Origin: DATNBU01 sp964476185
GTDB taxonomy: Bacteria; Desulfobacterota; Binatia; UBA1149; CAITLU01
Assembly (NCBI GenBank): GCA_964476185.1
Contig: CAYYZO010000049.1
Span: forward strand, 1 to 32,486
Direction: 5' to 3'
DNA length: 32,486 nt
This document shows positions 12,286-20,912 of this stretch, one piece after another. The notes beneath the pieces were generated by a model. It was not told the DNA's origin, searched no databases, and saw nothing but the letters and a program-made list of their open reading frames with translations. The translations under genes and the position numbers were made by a program. How positions within the stretch are numbered: position 1 is the stretch's first letter; each line of letters opens with the position of its first letter.

Positions 12286-15200
12286 ATGCTCCGTTTCGTG
12301 CAGCGGCTGCGCCGCGCACTCTCCATCGAAGCGGGCGAGGGCACCCTGGTGGTCTGGTCGGCCGCGACCCTGTTCCTCGTCGAGAGCGCGTCGGTGGCGG
12401 TCTCCAACGTCTCGGACACGCTGTTCCTGAAGCGGGTCGGGGTCGACTACCTGCCGATCGTGTTCCTCGCGAACTCGGTGCTGCTGACCGGCACGACCTT
12501 CGCGGCCGGGCGGCTGTCGATCCGCTTCGAGCAGAGGGCGCTGCTGTTCGCGACGTTCGTCGCCCTGGCGGTGCTTCTCGCCGCGCTGTGGATTCTGGTC
12601 CTCGTCGACGCTCCGGGCATCGCGACGACGCTCGTGATCGTCTCCAAGCAGATCGACGTCATCGCGCTGCTGCTGTTCTGGACTGCGGTCGGCACGTTGA
12701 TGACGAGCCGGCAGAGCAAGCGCCTCGTCGCGCTGATGACCGCCGGCGGCACGCTCGGCACGATCGTGGGCAGCTTCGCGTCGGGGCCGGTCGGCGGGCA
12801 ACTCGGGATCCCGGCGTTGCTGCCGCTGGCGGCGCTCGCGTTCGTGCTCGCGGCCGCCGTGACGTTGCCGCTTCGTCGCGCCGGGAGGCTTCGCCTCTTT
12901 CGCGGCCGCCCGCAGCGCGGCCTGGCGGCCGGGCCGGGTCTTCGCGGAGTGTGGAAGGAAAGCTCGCTGCTGCGCATGCTGGTCGCCACGGCGTTCCTCG
13001 CCGGCGTGCTCGGTCCGATGCTGTACTTCGAGTTCTCTCGCGCCGCCGACCTCGCCACCCAGGGCAAGAACGGAGAGCAGCGACTGCTGGAGTTGTACGG
13101 GTTGCTCCGCGGCTGGATCAACGTCGGCGTGCTGGCCGTCCAGGTCGGCCTCAGCGCGACGCTGTTCCGGCTGGTGGGGGTCCCCGCGGCGGCCGCGCTC
13201 GCGCCGGCCACGTACGTGCTGGGCTTCGGCGCGATCGGCTTCCGCTTCGGGCTTTCGACGGCGATGCCCGCGATGATGACCACGAGCGTGCTCGACCACA
13301 CCGTGTACGAGCCGGCGCTGCGGATCCTCGGTGCGCTGCTGCCGCTGCGCTTCCGCACCGCCGCGACCTCGATCATCCAGGGACCCTCGAAGCGCGCCGG
13401 CGCAGCCGCCGGCAGCCTGCTCGTGCTGCTCCTCGTCGCGCTCGGGAACCCCGACGCGATCGCGTATGCCGCGCTGCCGATCGCGGGCCTGTGGACGCTG
13501 CTCGCGGTCCTGCTCTGGCGCGGCTACCCGAACCTCCTGATGGAAGCCGCCAGCGTGCGGCGGGGGGATGCGAACGGCGGGGAGGGAATCGTGCCGTTCC
13601 TGGACCCCGCGACCACGCGCGTGCTGCAGCGCCACCTCGAAGGGCCGGACCTGCGCTTGTGCCGGGCCGCCTGCGGCCTGTTCCTCGACGGCCCCCGCGC
13701 CATCGCCGTCGACGCGCTCGCCCGCGCGACGCCGCGCGCGCCGTCCTCCCACCGCGTCGTCCTGCTCGCGGCGCTCGACGAACTGCTGCACGACCCGGCG
13801 GCGACCGAGGCCGTGGACGCGTCCCTGGTCGCGCGCGTCGCGCTGGCGCTCGAGCCCGGGGTCGGGCTGGCTTGTGCGGAACGGGCCAAGCTCCTGCAAC
13901 TCCTCAGCCGCATCGCGCCCGGGCACGCGTCGACCGCGCGCGTGCGGGCGATCGTCGGGGACGCCTGCGCGAGCGAGACCGGCGTCGCGCGCACGGTCGC
14001 CCGGATCGCGTGCGCGCGGCTGGCAGCCGAGCCGCTCGACGGGATCCTCACGGAAGCGCTTTCGAGCGCGGACGCGGCGGAGCGTTCGGTGGCGATCGCG
14101 GAACTTCGCTTCGAGCTCTTGCGCACGGGCGGCGACGTCGCGCTGCGCGCCCCGCATCTCCGGCTGCTGATGGAGCAGCTCTCTCGCGCGTCGCTCGAAG
14201 CCGACGGGGAGCACGACGAGGCCGCGAACGGGCGCGTTCGCGCCGAGACGGTCGAGGCTCTGGCCGACGTGGCGCCGGCGTATCCCGACGCGATCGGCCC
14301 GGCGGTGCCTCTCGTGTTGTCGTTGGTCGACCACAGGGATCCCCCGGTTCGCGCAGCCGTGCTGCGGTTCATCGGGAACGCGGGGCTCGTTCGCTACGCG
14401 GGCCTGCTCGCCGAGCGCCTCTCGTCGCGCGTCGGGGAGGAGGCCGACGCCGCTCGCGACGCCCTGGAGCGACTCGGGCCGCGAGCGGCCGACGCCCTGC
14501 TGCATGCGCTCCGCCACGGCGGTCGACGCGCGAGGGAGGTCGTTCCCGCGATGCTGCTGGAACTGCGCGCCGACCCGGTCGTCCTTCGCGACCTCGTCGA
14601 TGGCGAGGTCGCCGGCGCCAGGGAATTGCTCGTCTCGCTCGCGGCTCTCGAGACGACGGACACGTCCCGGCTCGTGCTGCAGCGCCTTCGCGAACGGGCG
14701 GACGAAAGCCTGCACTGCGCGCTCGAGCTGATCGCCGCGCTGCTCGGCGACGATCGCATCGCCGACGTCTGCCGTTCGCTCGGCCGCGGCTGGAACCTGC
14801 GCGACCGCTCGGTGCTGCTGGAGGCGCTCGAGGCTCTGCTGCCCGCGGACCAGGGCGAGCGCATCCTGCCGCTGCTCGAGGAACAGGGCGGGCCGCGATC
14901 GGCCTCCGCGGAGGATCACCGGCCCGGCCGGTCGTTCCCGACCGTGGAACAGGCGCTCGCCCGGGCGCTCGCGTCGAAGGATCCGCTGACGGCGGCGCTG
15001 GTCGCCGCGACGGTCGATCCGGCGCTGCTCGCGCGCGCGGCGCCGGAGCTGGACGTCGAGGGCGCGCTGCGGCTATTTTCCCGTCGTCAGCCGCCGGGAG
15101 CCGCGAACGAGCCGGCCGGGACGCCGGCCGCCGAGGAGGGCGTGATGCTGAGCCCCGTCGAACGGATCCTGCACCTGAGAAGCCTCGACCTGTTCGAGGG

Positions 15201-15582
15201 GCTGTCCACCCGGCAGCTCTCGGAGCTCGCGCGCGTCGTCCGGGAAGTGACGGTGCGCGACGGCGAGGCGATCGTCACCGAAGGGGAGTACGACGACAGC
15301 ATGTACTTCATCGTCGACGGCAACGTGCGCATCGACAAGGAGGGGCGCCGGGTCGCCGATCTCGGTCCCCGCGATTTCTTCGGCGAGATGGCGGTCTTCG
15401 ACGGCGAACGCCGTTCGGCGACGGCCAGGGCCGTCGGCCCCGTCGCGCTGCTGCGCCTGGCGCGCAACGACCTGTTCGAGGTGATGGAGGACCAGCCCGC
15501 GATCGGCATCGGCATCTGCCAGACGCTGGTGCGGCGCGTGCGCAGCCTGCTCGACGAGCGGGCCGCGCCTTTGCCGGCGTGA
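12286..15582 (+). CDS. NTT-type transporter fused to HEAT-like repeats and a cyclic-nucleotide-binding domain
   Basis: The 1098-residue product has three parts. Residues 1-430 form a 12-segment NTT/MFS-like transporter (VSNVSDTLFLKRVGVDYLPI, TSIIQGPSKRAGAAAGSL) related to the preceding gene. Residues about 440-950 are Ala/Leu/Arg-rich amphipathic helices resembling HEAT repeats. Residues about 964-1095 are a CAP-type cyclic-nucleotide-binding domain (LRSLDLFEGLSTRQLSEL). Its phosphate-binding cassette, FFGEMAVFDGERRSATARA at about 1031-1049, keeps the Glu that contacts ribose and the Arg-Ser that contact the cyclic phosphate in CAP. No DNA-binding helix-turn-helix follows. I infer a transporter gated by cAMP, cGMP or c-di-nucleotide signalling through the helical linker. 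The start ATG lies 4 bases after the upstream stop, so the two transporters are probably co-translated and may form a pair. Confidence 0.85.
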   Translation: MLRFVQRLRRALSIEAGEGTLVVWSAATLFLVESASVAVSNVSDTLFLKRVGVDYLPIVFLANSVLLTGTTFAAGRLSIRFEQRALLFATFVALAVLLAALWILVLVDAPGIATTLVIVSKQIDVIALLLFWTAVGTLMTSRQSKRLVALMTAGGTLGTIVGSFASGPVGGQLGIPALLPLAALAFVLAAAVTLPLRRAGRLRLFRGRPQRGLAAGPGLRGVWKESSLLRMLVATAFLAGVLGPMLYFEFSRAADLATQGKNGEQRLLELYGLLRGWINVGVLAVQVGLSATLFRLVGVPAAAALAPATYVLGFGAIGFRFGLSTAMPAMMTTSVLDHTVYEPALRILGALLPLRFRTAATSIIQGPSKRAGAAAGSLLVLLLVALGNPDAIAYAALPIAGLWTLLAVLLWRGYPNLLMEAASVRRGDANGGEGIVPFLDPATTRVLQRHLEGPDLRLCRAACGLFLDGPRAIAVDALARATPRAPSSHRVVLLAALDELLHDPAATEAVDASLVARVALALEPGVGLACAERAKLLQLLSRIAPGHASTARVRAIVGDACASETGVARTVARIACARLAAEPLDGILTEALSSADAAERSVAIAELRFELLRTGGDVALRAPHLRLLMEQLSRASLEADGEHDEAANGRVRAETVEALADVAPAYPDAIGPAVPLVLSLVDHRDPPVRAAVLRFIGNAGLVRYAGLLAERLSSRVGEEADAARDALERLGPRAADALLHALRHGGRRAREVVPAMLLELRADPVVLRDLVDGEVAGARELLVSLAALETTDTSRLVLQRLRERADESLHCALELIAALLGDDRIADVCRSLGRGWNLRDRSVLLEALEALLPADQGERILPLLEEQGGPRSASAEDHRPGRSFPTVEQALARALASKDPLTAALVAATVDPALLARAAPELDVEGALRLFSRRQPPGAANEPAGTPAAEEGVMLSPVERILHLRSLDLFEGLSTRQLSELARVVREVTVRDGEAIVTEGEYDDSMYFIVDGNVRIDKEGRRVADLGPRDFFGEMAVFDGERRSATARAVGPVALLRLARNDLFEVMEDQPAIGIGICQTLVRRVRSLLDERAAPLPA

Positions 15583-15594
15583 CGCCGCCGTCGC

Positions 15595-16575
15595 TCAGCG
15601 CACCGCGATGTCGTGTTCGTCGACCTCCTCGAGCAGTTCCTCGAGGCGTTCCTCGAGGTCCTCGATCTCGTCCTCGGTCAGGCCGAACTGCACTCGCGTC
15701 CCGCGGACGCGCACCCCGTCGTCGTCGTCCATGTTCGCGGTCTTCGCCGCCGGTCGCAGCCGACCGACGCCGTCGGTCTCCAACTCGGCCAGCACCCCGA
15801 GCGCCTCGAGGTCGTCCTGGCCGATCTTCCGCAGCCGCTCGACGGTTTCGTTGCGCAGCCACGGGACGCGGATTCGGGACCAGTTCTTGACGAGGAAGTT
15901 CCACGGGAACGGGTCGAACGCGATGCCGTTGTCGACCGCGAAGACCCGCGGGTCGTTCGGGTCGCTCGAGCGCAGGAGGTTCCCGCGGCGTCCGTCCCGG
16001 TGCTCGATGAGATAGGTGAGCACGTTGAAGTCGGCCATGTGGCGCGCGTACTTCGGGTCGCGTTCGAAGAGTTCCTCGTCGAAGAACGGCCACGGGGCGC
16101 TGACGTCCTCGAGCCAGACGGCCACCATCCCGAGCACGCAGTTGCTGTGCCGGAAGGATGCGGGCGCCTTCGGATCGATCACGCGGTACTCGTCGAGCGG
16201 GATGCAGTACGGCGCGATCGTCGGCACGAGGAAGTTTTCGGGCTCGACGAGCCAGCGCTGGATCTCGTAGGCGGCCAGTTCCTTGCGCGGGGAATTGTTC
16301 CAGTCGTCGCCGCTCGGTCGCGGCACCGCCTTCCACTTCACCTTGAGGACCTGGCCGTCCGGGAACTCGATCTTCAGCTTCGAGGCGCCCGTCACGCCGC
16401 CGCCTGCGCTCTTGACCTCGAGGACGCGGAAGTCCTGCTCGGCGAAGCGGCGCTCGAGTTCGGCGGGAGGCAGCGGCCAGTTGCGAGGAACGTCACCGGC
16501 GCGCGCGACGCCGGAGCAGGCCAGTGCGAAGGCGAACAGCGGGACGGAGACGATCGACGACGGTTTCGCGCTCAC
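15595..16575 (-). CDS. Exported atypical kinase-like protein (PI3/4-kinase/FAM20/HipA-type motifs)
   Basis: The 326-residue product has a Sec signal peptide with an ARA cleavage site near residue 26; Cys20 leaves a weaker lipobox alternative. Kinase-like landmarks appear in order: a glycine-rich turn GGGVTG (58-63), candidate ATP-binding lysines in LKVKWK (77-82), a candidate helix-C Glu99 (RKELAAYEIQ), the hinge-like MVAVWLEDV (150-158), a catalytic-loop-like HRDGRRGN (192-199), and a metal-binding-like DNGIAFD (215-221). This order matches lipid-kinase-like and FAM20-like atypical kinases. Family and activity are inferred; I know no name for it. The C-terminus is an acidic predicted coiled coil (TEDEIEDLEERLEELLEEVD). 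The GTG start overlaps the stop of the upstream hydrolase (GTGA), indicating coupling. It converges on the transporter gene with only 12 bases between. Confidence 0.7.
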   Translation of the reverse strand: MSAKPSSIVSVPLFAFALACSGVARAGDVPRNWPLPPAELERRFAEQDFRVLEVKSAGGGVTGASKLKIEFPDGQVLKVKWKAVPRPSGDDWNNSPRKELAAYEIQRWLVEPENFLVPTIAPYCIPLDEYRVIDPKAPASFRHSNCVLGMVAVWLEDVSAPWPFFDEELFERDPKYARHMADFNVLTYLIEHRDGRRGNLLRSSDPNDPRVFAVDNGIAFDPFPWNFLVKNWSRIRVPWLRNETVERLRKIGQDDLEALGVLAELETDGVGRLRPAAKTANMDDDDGVRVRGTRVQFGLTEDEIEDLEERLEELLEEVDEHDIAVR

Positions 16576-17660
16576 GTGGCTCCTCCGGCGGTGTGGAACA
16601 GGTGCGACGCGAGCCCGTTCGCGAGCCGGGCGATCGCGTCGCCGCGGTACGCGGGCGTCGACTCGGTGAAGACGGCCAGCGCGAACTCGCGGCCATCGGC
16701 GTTTCGCACGATCCCCGCGTCGGCGAAGATCGGGCCCCAGGTCCCGCTCTTCGTGAAGACTCTGCAGCCCACCATGGTCGCGACTCCCCCGGCGATGCGG
16801 GCCGAAAGGTGGGGCTGCTCCCGGACGTCGCGCTTCATGCGCTCGCGCACCGCCCGCGAGTCGTCCGCCGACAGAGCCCGGTCGGTCGCGAGCAGGGCGA
16901 GGAGCCTGGCCGTTCCCGACGCCGTCATCGCGTTGCGATTGACGTATTCGTCGCCGGCGGCCGGCGCTCCGCTGCCGATCGAGCGGTCGCGCAGGAACTG
17001 CCGGTCGCGGCCGAACAGGTCGCCGCCGCCGTCGTAGGTCGGGTTGACCGCGTGGAGGTCGTTGATGCCGAGCGAGGACAGCCACGCGTCGATCGCGACG
17101 CGTTGGCGGCGGAACGTCTCGTACTCGCGTCCTTCCAGTTCCGGGCCCGCACTGGTCCCGGTGATCCGCCGGAAGACGGCCTGCGTCGCCGAATTGCTGC
17201 TGCGCCGGATCATCGCGTCGAGGTCCGCCTCCAGCGCCGCGTCGAAGCGCAGGCGACCCTGCTCGCGCCAGGCGTAGGCGGCCATCAGGTAGACGAACTT
17301 GACGACGCTGGCCGGATAGACGGGCTCGTCGCCGCGCACCTGGGCGAGCCGCGGCGTCTTCGGGTCCGTCAGGTCGATCACCGCGATGCGCGGCGCCGAA
17401 GACCGGAGCGGCAAATCCCGCGTCTCGAGGTCGGCGACGAGATCGTCAAGGAATTCCTGCAGGGGAAGGGCCGGGCGGATCGACGCGAGCCAGGCGCGGG
17501 CGGCGGCGGCGCGCCCCTTCACCGTATCGTGCGATCCGGCGGCGGGCGGTCCTTCCGCAGCGTCGACTCCGCCGGGCAGCACGGCGACGGGGAACGCCGC
17601 GGTTGCGACGACGCCCGCGGCGAAGGCGGCGGTCGCGATGGCACGGATGCAGCGAGGCAT
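16572..17660 (-). CDS. Class A beta-lactamase-like exported serine hydrolase
   Basis: The 362-residue product begins with a signal peptide (hydrophobic region about 7-33, VDAA near the likely cleavage). It shows the serine beta-lactamase/transpeptidase signature set: S118-V-V-K121 (SxxK nucleophile motif), S154-S155-N156 in the place of SDN, and K304-S305-G306-T in the place of KTG. The omega-loop Glu of true class A enzymes is not obvious, so antibiotic hydrolysis should not be assumed. A periplasmic peptidoglycan carboxypeptidase or another hydrolase fits equally well. It is the first gene of a leftward operon with the kinase-like protein and is divergent from the dikinase operon. A promoter whose -10 lies just before the ATG suggests a leaderless transcript. 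Confidence 0.82.
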   Translation of the reverse strand: MPRCIRAIATAAFAAGVVATAAFPVAVLPGGVDAAEGPPAAGSHDTVKGRAAAARAWLASIRPALPLQEFLDDLVADLETRDLPLRSSAPRIAVIDLTDPKTPRLAQVRGDEPVYPASVVKFVYLMAAYAWREQGRLRFDAALEADLDAMIRRSSNSATQAVFRRITGTSAGPELEGREYETFRRQRVAIDAWLSSLGINDLHAVNPTYDGGGDLFGRDRQFLRDRSIGSGAPAAGDEYVNRNAMTASGTARLLALLATDRALSADDSRAVRERMKRDVREQPHLSARIAGGVATMVGCRVFTKSGTWGPIFADAGIVRNADGREFALAVFTESTPAYRGDAIARLANGLASHLFHTAGGAT

Positions 17661-17668
17661 GCCGTTGG

Positions 17669-17698
17669 ACTATACCGGAAGGACGACGAACCAGTGAA
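17669..17698 (-). promoter_or_regulatory. Candidate promoter for the serine hydrolase operon, possibly leaderless
   Basis: On the minus strand TATAGT (17674-17669, five of six to -10) lies 18 bases after TTCACT (17698-17693, four of six to -35). Transcription would start at about 17662-17661, only one or two bases before the ATG at 17660, leaving almost no leader. No Shine-Dalgarno sequence precedes that ATG, which agrees with leaderless initiation. Confidence 0.4.
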
Positions 17699-17870
17699 AT
17701 CCGGTCCCTGCACGGAACGCGTGCTTCTCAGACCTCGGGATCCGGGCTATCCATTAGAGGACGAGGGGAGGATCCGACGCGCAGGCGATATCGAGCGCGA
17801 CAAGCCGTGCCTGCCGCTTCCCCGCGGGCGGGCACGCCTGACCCCGCCTCGGCCGGGAGCACCGAAAACC

Positions 17871-20800
17871 ATGACGACGCCTCGCGAGCGCACTTCCCGA
17901 TGGACCGTCGCCGCTGCGCTGCTTCTCCTCGCGGGGCCGGCCGCGGCGATGCGCACGCCGGAACTCGACGCTGCCGAGGCCGCGGCGCTCCGGCGCGACT
18001 TCGCGCCGTGCCTGTCGAAGCTCAAGGGGCCGTACTCCGAGAATTTCTGCGTCTGCCGCAACGGTGACAAGAGGCCGGTGCGCGACAAGGCCGGGCGTAT
18101 CACGAGCCCGTGCGGGGCCGACGCGCTGTTCTGCGCGGCGTTCCGCGCGCCGTGGGCGGAAGCGCTCGCCCGCCGGCGGGTCTGGATCGCGAACATCTTC
18201 TCGCGCGACCTGTGGCTGTGGTCGGAGATCGCGAACCACCACGACCTCGTCCGCGGCTACCTGCTCGAGAAGTACTACGTGGACACGAACCCGACGAGCA
18301 AGCTCGCCGAGCTGCGCGCGTTCGGCGGGCTTTCCGGATCGGAGTACGAGACCGAGGCCTCCCGGCAGTTCTTCGAGCGTTACCTCGCCGAGCCCGACTT
18401 CGAGGACAGCCGCCATTTCCCGCTCGCGTACGAGCTGCAGCGGCGTTACTTCGTGCGCGACGACCTCGGCCAGGTCGAGAAGGTGCGCAACATGGCGGTG
18501 CGCATCCAGGCGGCGCAGGCGAAGTTCAAGCCGCTGCGCGACGCGATCCACAACCAGCTTTCCGCGAGCCTGATCCCCAAGGTCGAGGCGTACCGCGACG
18601 CGATGCCGGCCGGGCCGGTGCGTTCCCAGGTCGATGCGCTGGTCACCGAGCTTTCGAAACTGACGGCGCTCGACGAAGGGGCGCTCCGCGTGCAGCTCGC
18701 GGAGATCTCGGCCGCCGGCCTGCGCGAGGAACTCGGTGCGCTGGTCCCGGCGGCGGGCGCCGACCCGGTCGCCGCCGTCTCCTCGCTTGCCAGGCTGATG
18801 CTGCGTGCGCGCCAGGTCGTCGCGACGCGGGAGGTTTCCACCGCGGACGTGCGACGGCTCATCGATCTCGACATCACCGCTGCCGCGGTGCTGCAGGGGC
18901 GCGGCAGCGCGTTGCTCGAAAGCGGGCGGGCCCTGACCGTGCGGCAGGGGCTGGACCTCCTCGCCGCCCTGACCGACGCCGCGTACGGCGCCGGCCAGCT
19001 CGTCGCGCGCGAGCACGCCGCCGCCCGCGAGGCGCTGGCGCGCATCCGCGAGAACGCGAGCCCGCGACGTGCGGATTTCGCGCGCGACCTGCGCCACGCC
19101 GGGCGCGTCGTCGACTGGGCCCAGGACAACGCCGTGCTCCCGTACGCCGAGGTCTGGTCGCAGTGGACGCTGCTGATGCCGCAGGTGGCCGCGATCGGGG
19201 ACGACATCCTGCGCAGCTCGCCGATGCTGCTGTACGCGCAGGTCTACGAGCGGCTGTCGGAGTTCGCGGCCGGTGACGACGTCAAGCGCCACGACCTGTT
19301 CGGCGCCGAAGTGACCGGAGAGGTCCGCGCGCTGAACCCGGGCCTGGCGGCCGGGACGTTGAAGGTGGCGCCGAAGGTGGGCGAGTACTCGAGCAACGAG
19401 GTCGTGGCTCTGACCGAGACGCCCGCCGACCTCGAGCCGGCAGCCGGCATCCTGACGCTCGGGGAAGGGAACGTGCTCTCGCACGTGCAGCTGCTCGCGC
19501 GTTCGCTCGGCATCCCGAACGTCGTGCTCGGCGACGAGGAGTTCGCCCGCGTCCGGCCGCACGCGGGCGAGCGGGTGCTGTTCGCCTCCACTCCGGCCGG
19601 GCGGGTCGTGCTGAAGAGGCTCTCGGAGCTGTCGAAGGAAGAGAACCTCGCCTGGCACGAGTACACGAAGAACGAGGAGCGACGCGGCGAGGGGAGCTAC
19701 TCGACGGCGCGCAAGCTGCACATCGACCGGAGCCGGATCGACCTGTCGCAGACGCTCCCGATCGACCTCGCCGGGATCCGTCGCAGCGACTCCGGGAGAA
19801 TCTGCGGCCCGAAGGCCGCCTTCCTCGGCGAACTGGAGCACTTGTTCCCGGACAAGGTCGCGCGCGGCCTCGTGGTGCCGTTCGGCGCCTATCGCGCGTT
19901 CTACGATCGCGCGCCGGTCGCGGTGCCGGCATCGCTGCGCGGGGCCGGGATCGCCAGGGCGGGAGAACCGCTCCACGGCTTCGTCGAGCGCACCTTCACG
20001 AAGTTCTTCGACGAGATGGTGCCGGGCGAGAAGGATCCGCGCGTGTTGACGGCCTGGATCGCGCCGCGCCTCGAGGTGATCCGGCATTCGATCCGCGAGG
20101 CGCCGCTCGCGGCCGAACTGCGCACGGCGATCCGCGACGGGCTCGACCGCCTCGGCCTGCTGCGCGGGCCCGGCAAGACCGAGACTGTCGGCTGCTTCGT
20201 TCGCAGCGACACGAACGTCGAGGACCTCGACAGCTTCAACGGCGCCGGCTTGAACCTGACCCTCTTCAACATGGGGTCACTCGAGGACATCTACGAGGCG
20301 CTGCGCGAGGTCTGGGCGTCCCCGTTCCAGCTGCGGTCGTTCTCGTGGCGGCAGGCGCTGATCGACGAGCCGCTGTGGGTGCTGCCGTCGGTCGTGATCC
20401 TCGAATCGGTGCCGTCGGACAAGTCCGGGGTGCTCGTGACCTGCGACATCGAGACCGGGGAAACCGGCAAGATGACGATCGCGACCTCGGAGGGGGTCGG
20501 CGGCGCGGTCGACGGAACCTCGGCCGAGACGCTGCTGTGGACGCCGCAGCGCATCGATCTGCTCGCGCTCTACAAGTCTCCGTGGAGGACCGAGCTCGTC
20601 CCGGGCGGCGGCAGCCGCCACGTGCCGTCGAGCGGCCGCGACGAAGTGCTGTCGCCCGCGGAGATCGAGGAACTGGTCGCCGCCGGCAAGGCCGTGTCCG
20701 AGAAGCTCGCGCCGGCGCGGGACGCGAGCGGAAGGCCGCGGCCTTGGGACATCGAGTTCGGCTTTTCCGCGGGCAAGCTCTGGCTGTTCCAGTCGCGTCC

Positions 20801-20912
20801 CTTCATCGGCAACGAGAGCGTGAAGAACGTGCCGGCGCTGTCGATCCTGGACGGCCCGGTCCAGGCCGCCGGCGCGACCGACCGACTTTCGCTGGAGGAT
20901 GCGCTGCCATGA
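17871..20912 (+). CDS. Exported dikinase with phosphohistidine then ATP-binding domain (GWD-like order)
   Basis: This 1013-residue protein starts with a clear signal peptide (WTVAAALLLLAGPAAA, cleavage about residue 26). The next 70 residues hold five cysteines, including CVC, consistent with disulfides outside the cytoplasm. A long helical region follows to about 480. Residues about 490-580 are a PEP-utiliser phosphohistidine domain (GNVLSHVQLLARSLGIPNVV, His538). Residues about 640-980 are a PPDK/PEP-synthase-type ATP-grasp domain with GPKAAFLGEL (Lys about 648), VRSDTNVEDLDSFNGAG (Arg778), and WDIEFGFSAGKLWLFQSRP. There is no pyruvate/PEP TIM-barrel domain. PEP synthase has the opposite order; phosphohistidine before ATP-binding is the order of alpha-glucan,water dikinases, which pass the beta-phosphate of ATP to a polysaccharide. 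Export of such an enzyme is unexpected. The stop overlaps the next start (ATGA). Confidence 0.8.
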   Translation: MTTPRERTSRWTVAAALLLLAGPAAAMRTPELDAAEAAALRRDFAPCLSKLKGPYSENFCVCRNGDKRPVRDKAGRITSPCGADALFCAAFRAPWAEALARRRVWIANIFSRDLWLWSEIANHHDLVRGYLLEKYYVDTNPTSKLAELRAFGGLSGSEYETEASRQFFERYLAEPDFEDSRHFPLAYELQRRYFVRDDLGQVEKVRNMAVRIQAAQAKFKPLRDAIHNQLSASLIPKVEAYRDAMPAGPVRSQVDALVTELSKLTALDEGALRVQLAEISAAGLREELGALVPAAGADPVAAVSSLARLMLRARQVVATREVSTADVRRLIDLDITAAAVLQGRGSALLESGRALTVRQGLDLLAALTDAAYGAGQLVAREHAAAREALARIRENASPRRADFARDLRHAGRVVDWAQDNAVLPYAEVWSQWTLLMPQVAAIGDDILRSSPMLLYAQVYERLSEFAAGDDVKRHDLFGAEVTGEVRALNPGLAAGTLKVAPKVGEYSSNEVVALTETPADLEPAAGILTLGEGNVLSHVQLLARSLGIPNVVLGDEEFARVRPHAGERVLFASTPAGRVVLKRLSELSKEENLAWHEYTKNEERRGEGSYSTARKLHIDRSRIDLSQTLPIDLAGIRRSDSGRICGPKAAFLGELEHLFPDKVARGLVVPFGAYRAFYDRAPVAVPASLRGAGIARAGEPLHGFVERTFTKFFDEMVPGEKDPRVLTAWIAPRLEVIRHSIREAPLAAELRTAIRDGLDRLGLLRGPGKTETVGCFVRSDTNVEDLDSFNGAGLNLTLFNMGSLEDIYEALREVWASPFQLRSFSWRQALIDEPLWVLPSVVILESVPSDKSGVLVTCDIETGETGKMTIATSEGVGGAVDGTSAETLLWTPQRIDLLALYKSPWRTELVPGGGSRHVPSSGRDEVLSPAEIEELVAAGKAVSEKLAPARDASGRPRPWDIEFGFSAGKLWLFQSRPFIGNESVKNVPALSILDGPVQAAGATDRLSLEDALP

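Noticed and set aside
17700..17785. tRNA-like sequence on the minus strand (CTCTAATGGATAG resembling a tRNA-Arg D-arm, and a GCACG/CGTGC stem resembling a T-arm).
   Set aside because: No anticodon stem forms, the T-loop is five bases instead of seven, and the acceptor pairing is imperfect. The cloverleaf fails, so I treat it as chance or at most an unsupported remnant.
16524..17870. In-frame upstream extension of the dikinase frame.
   Set aside because: The extension is antisense to the beta-lactamase-like gene and is Arg-rich. The ATG at 17871 is followed at once by a good signal peptide.
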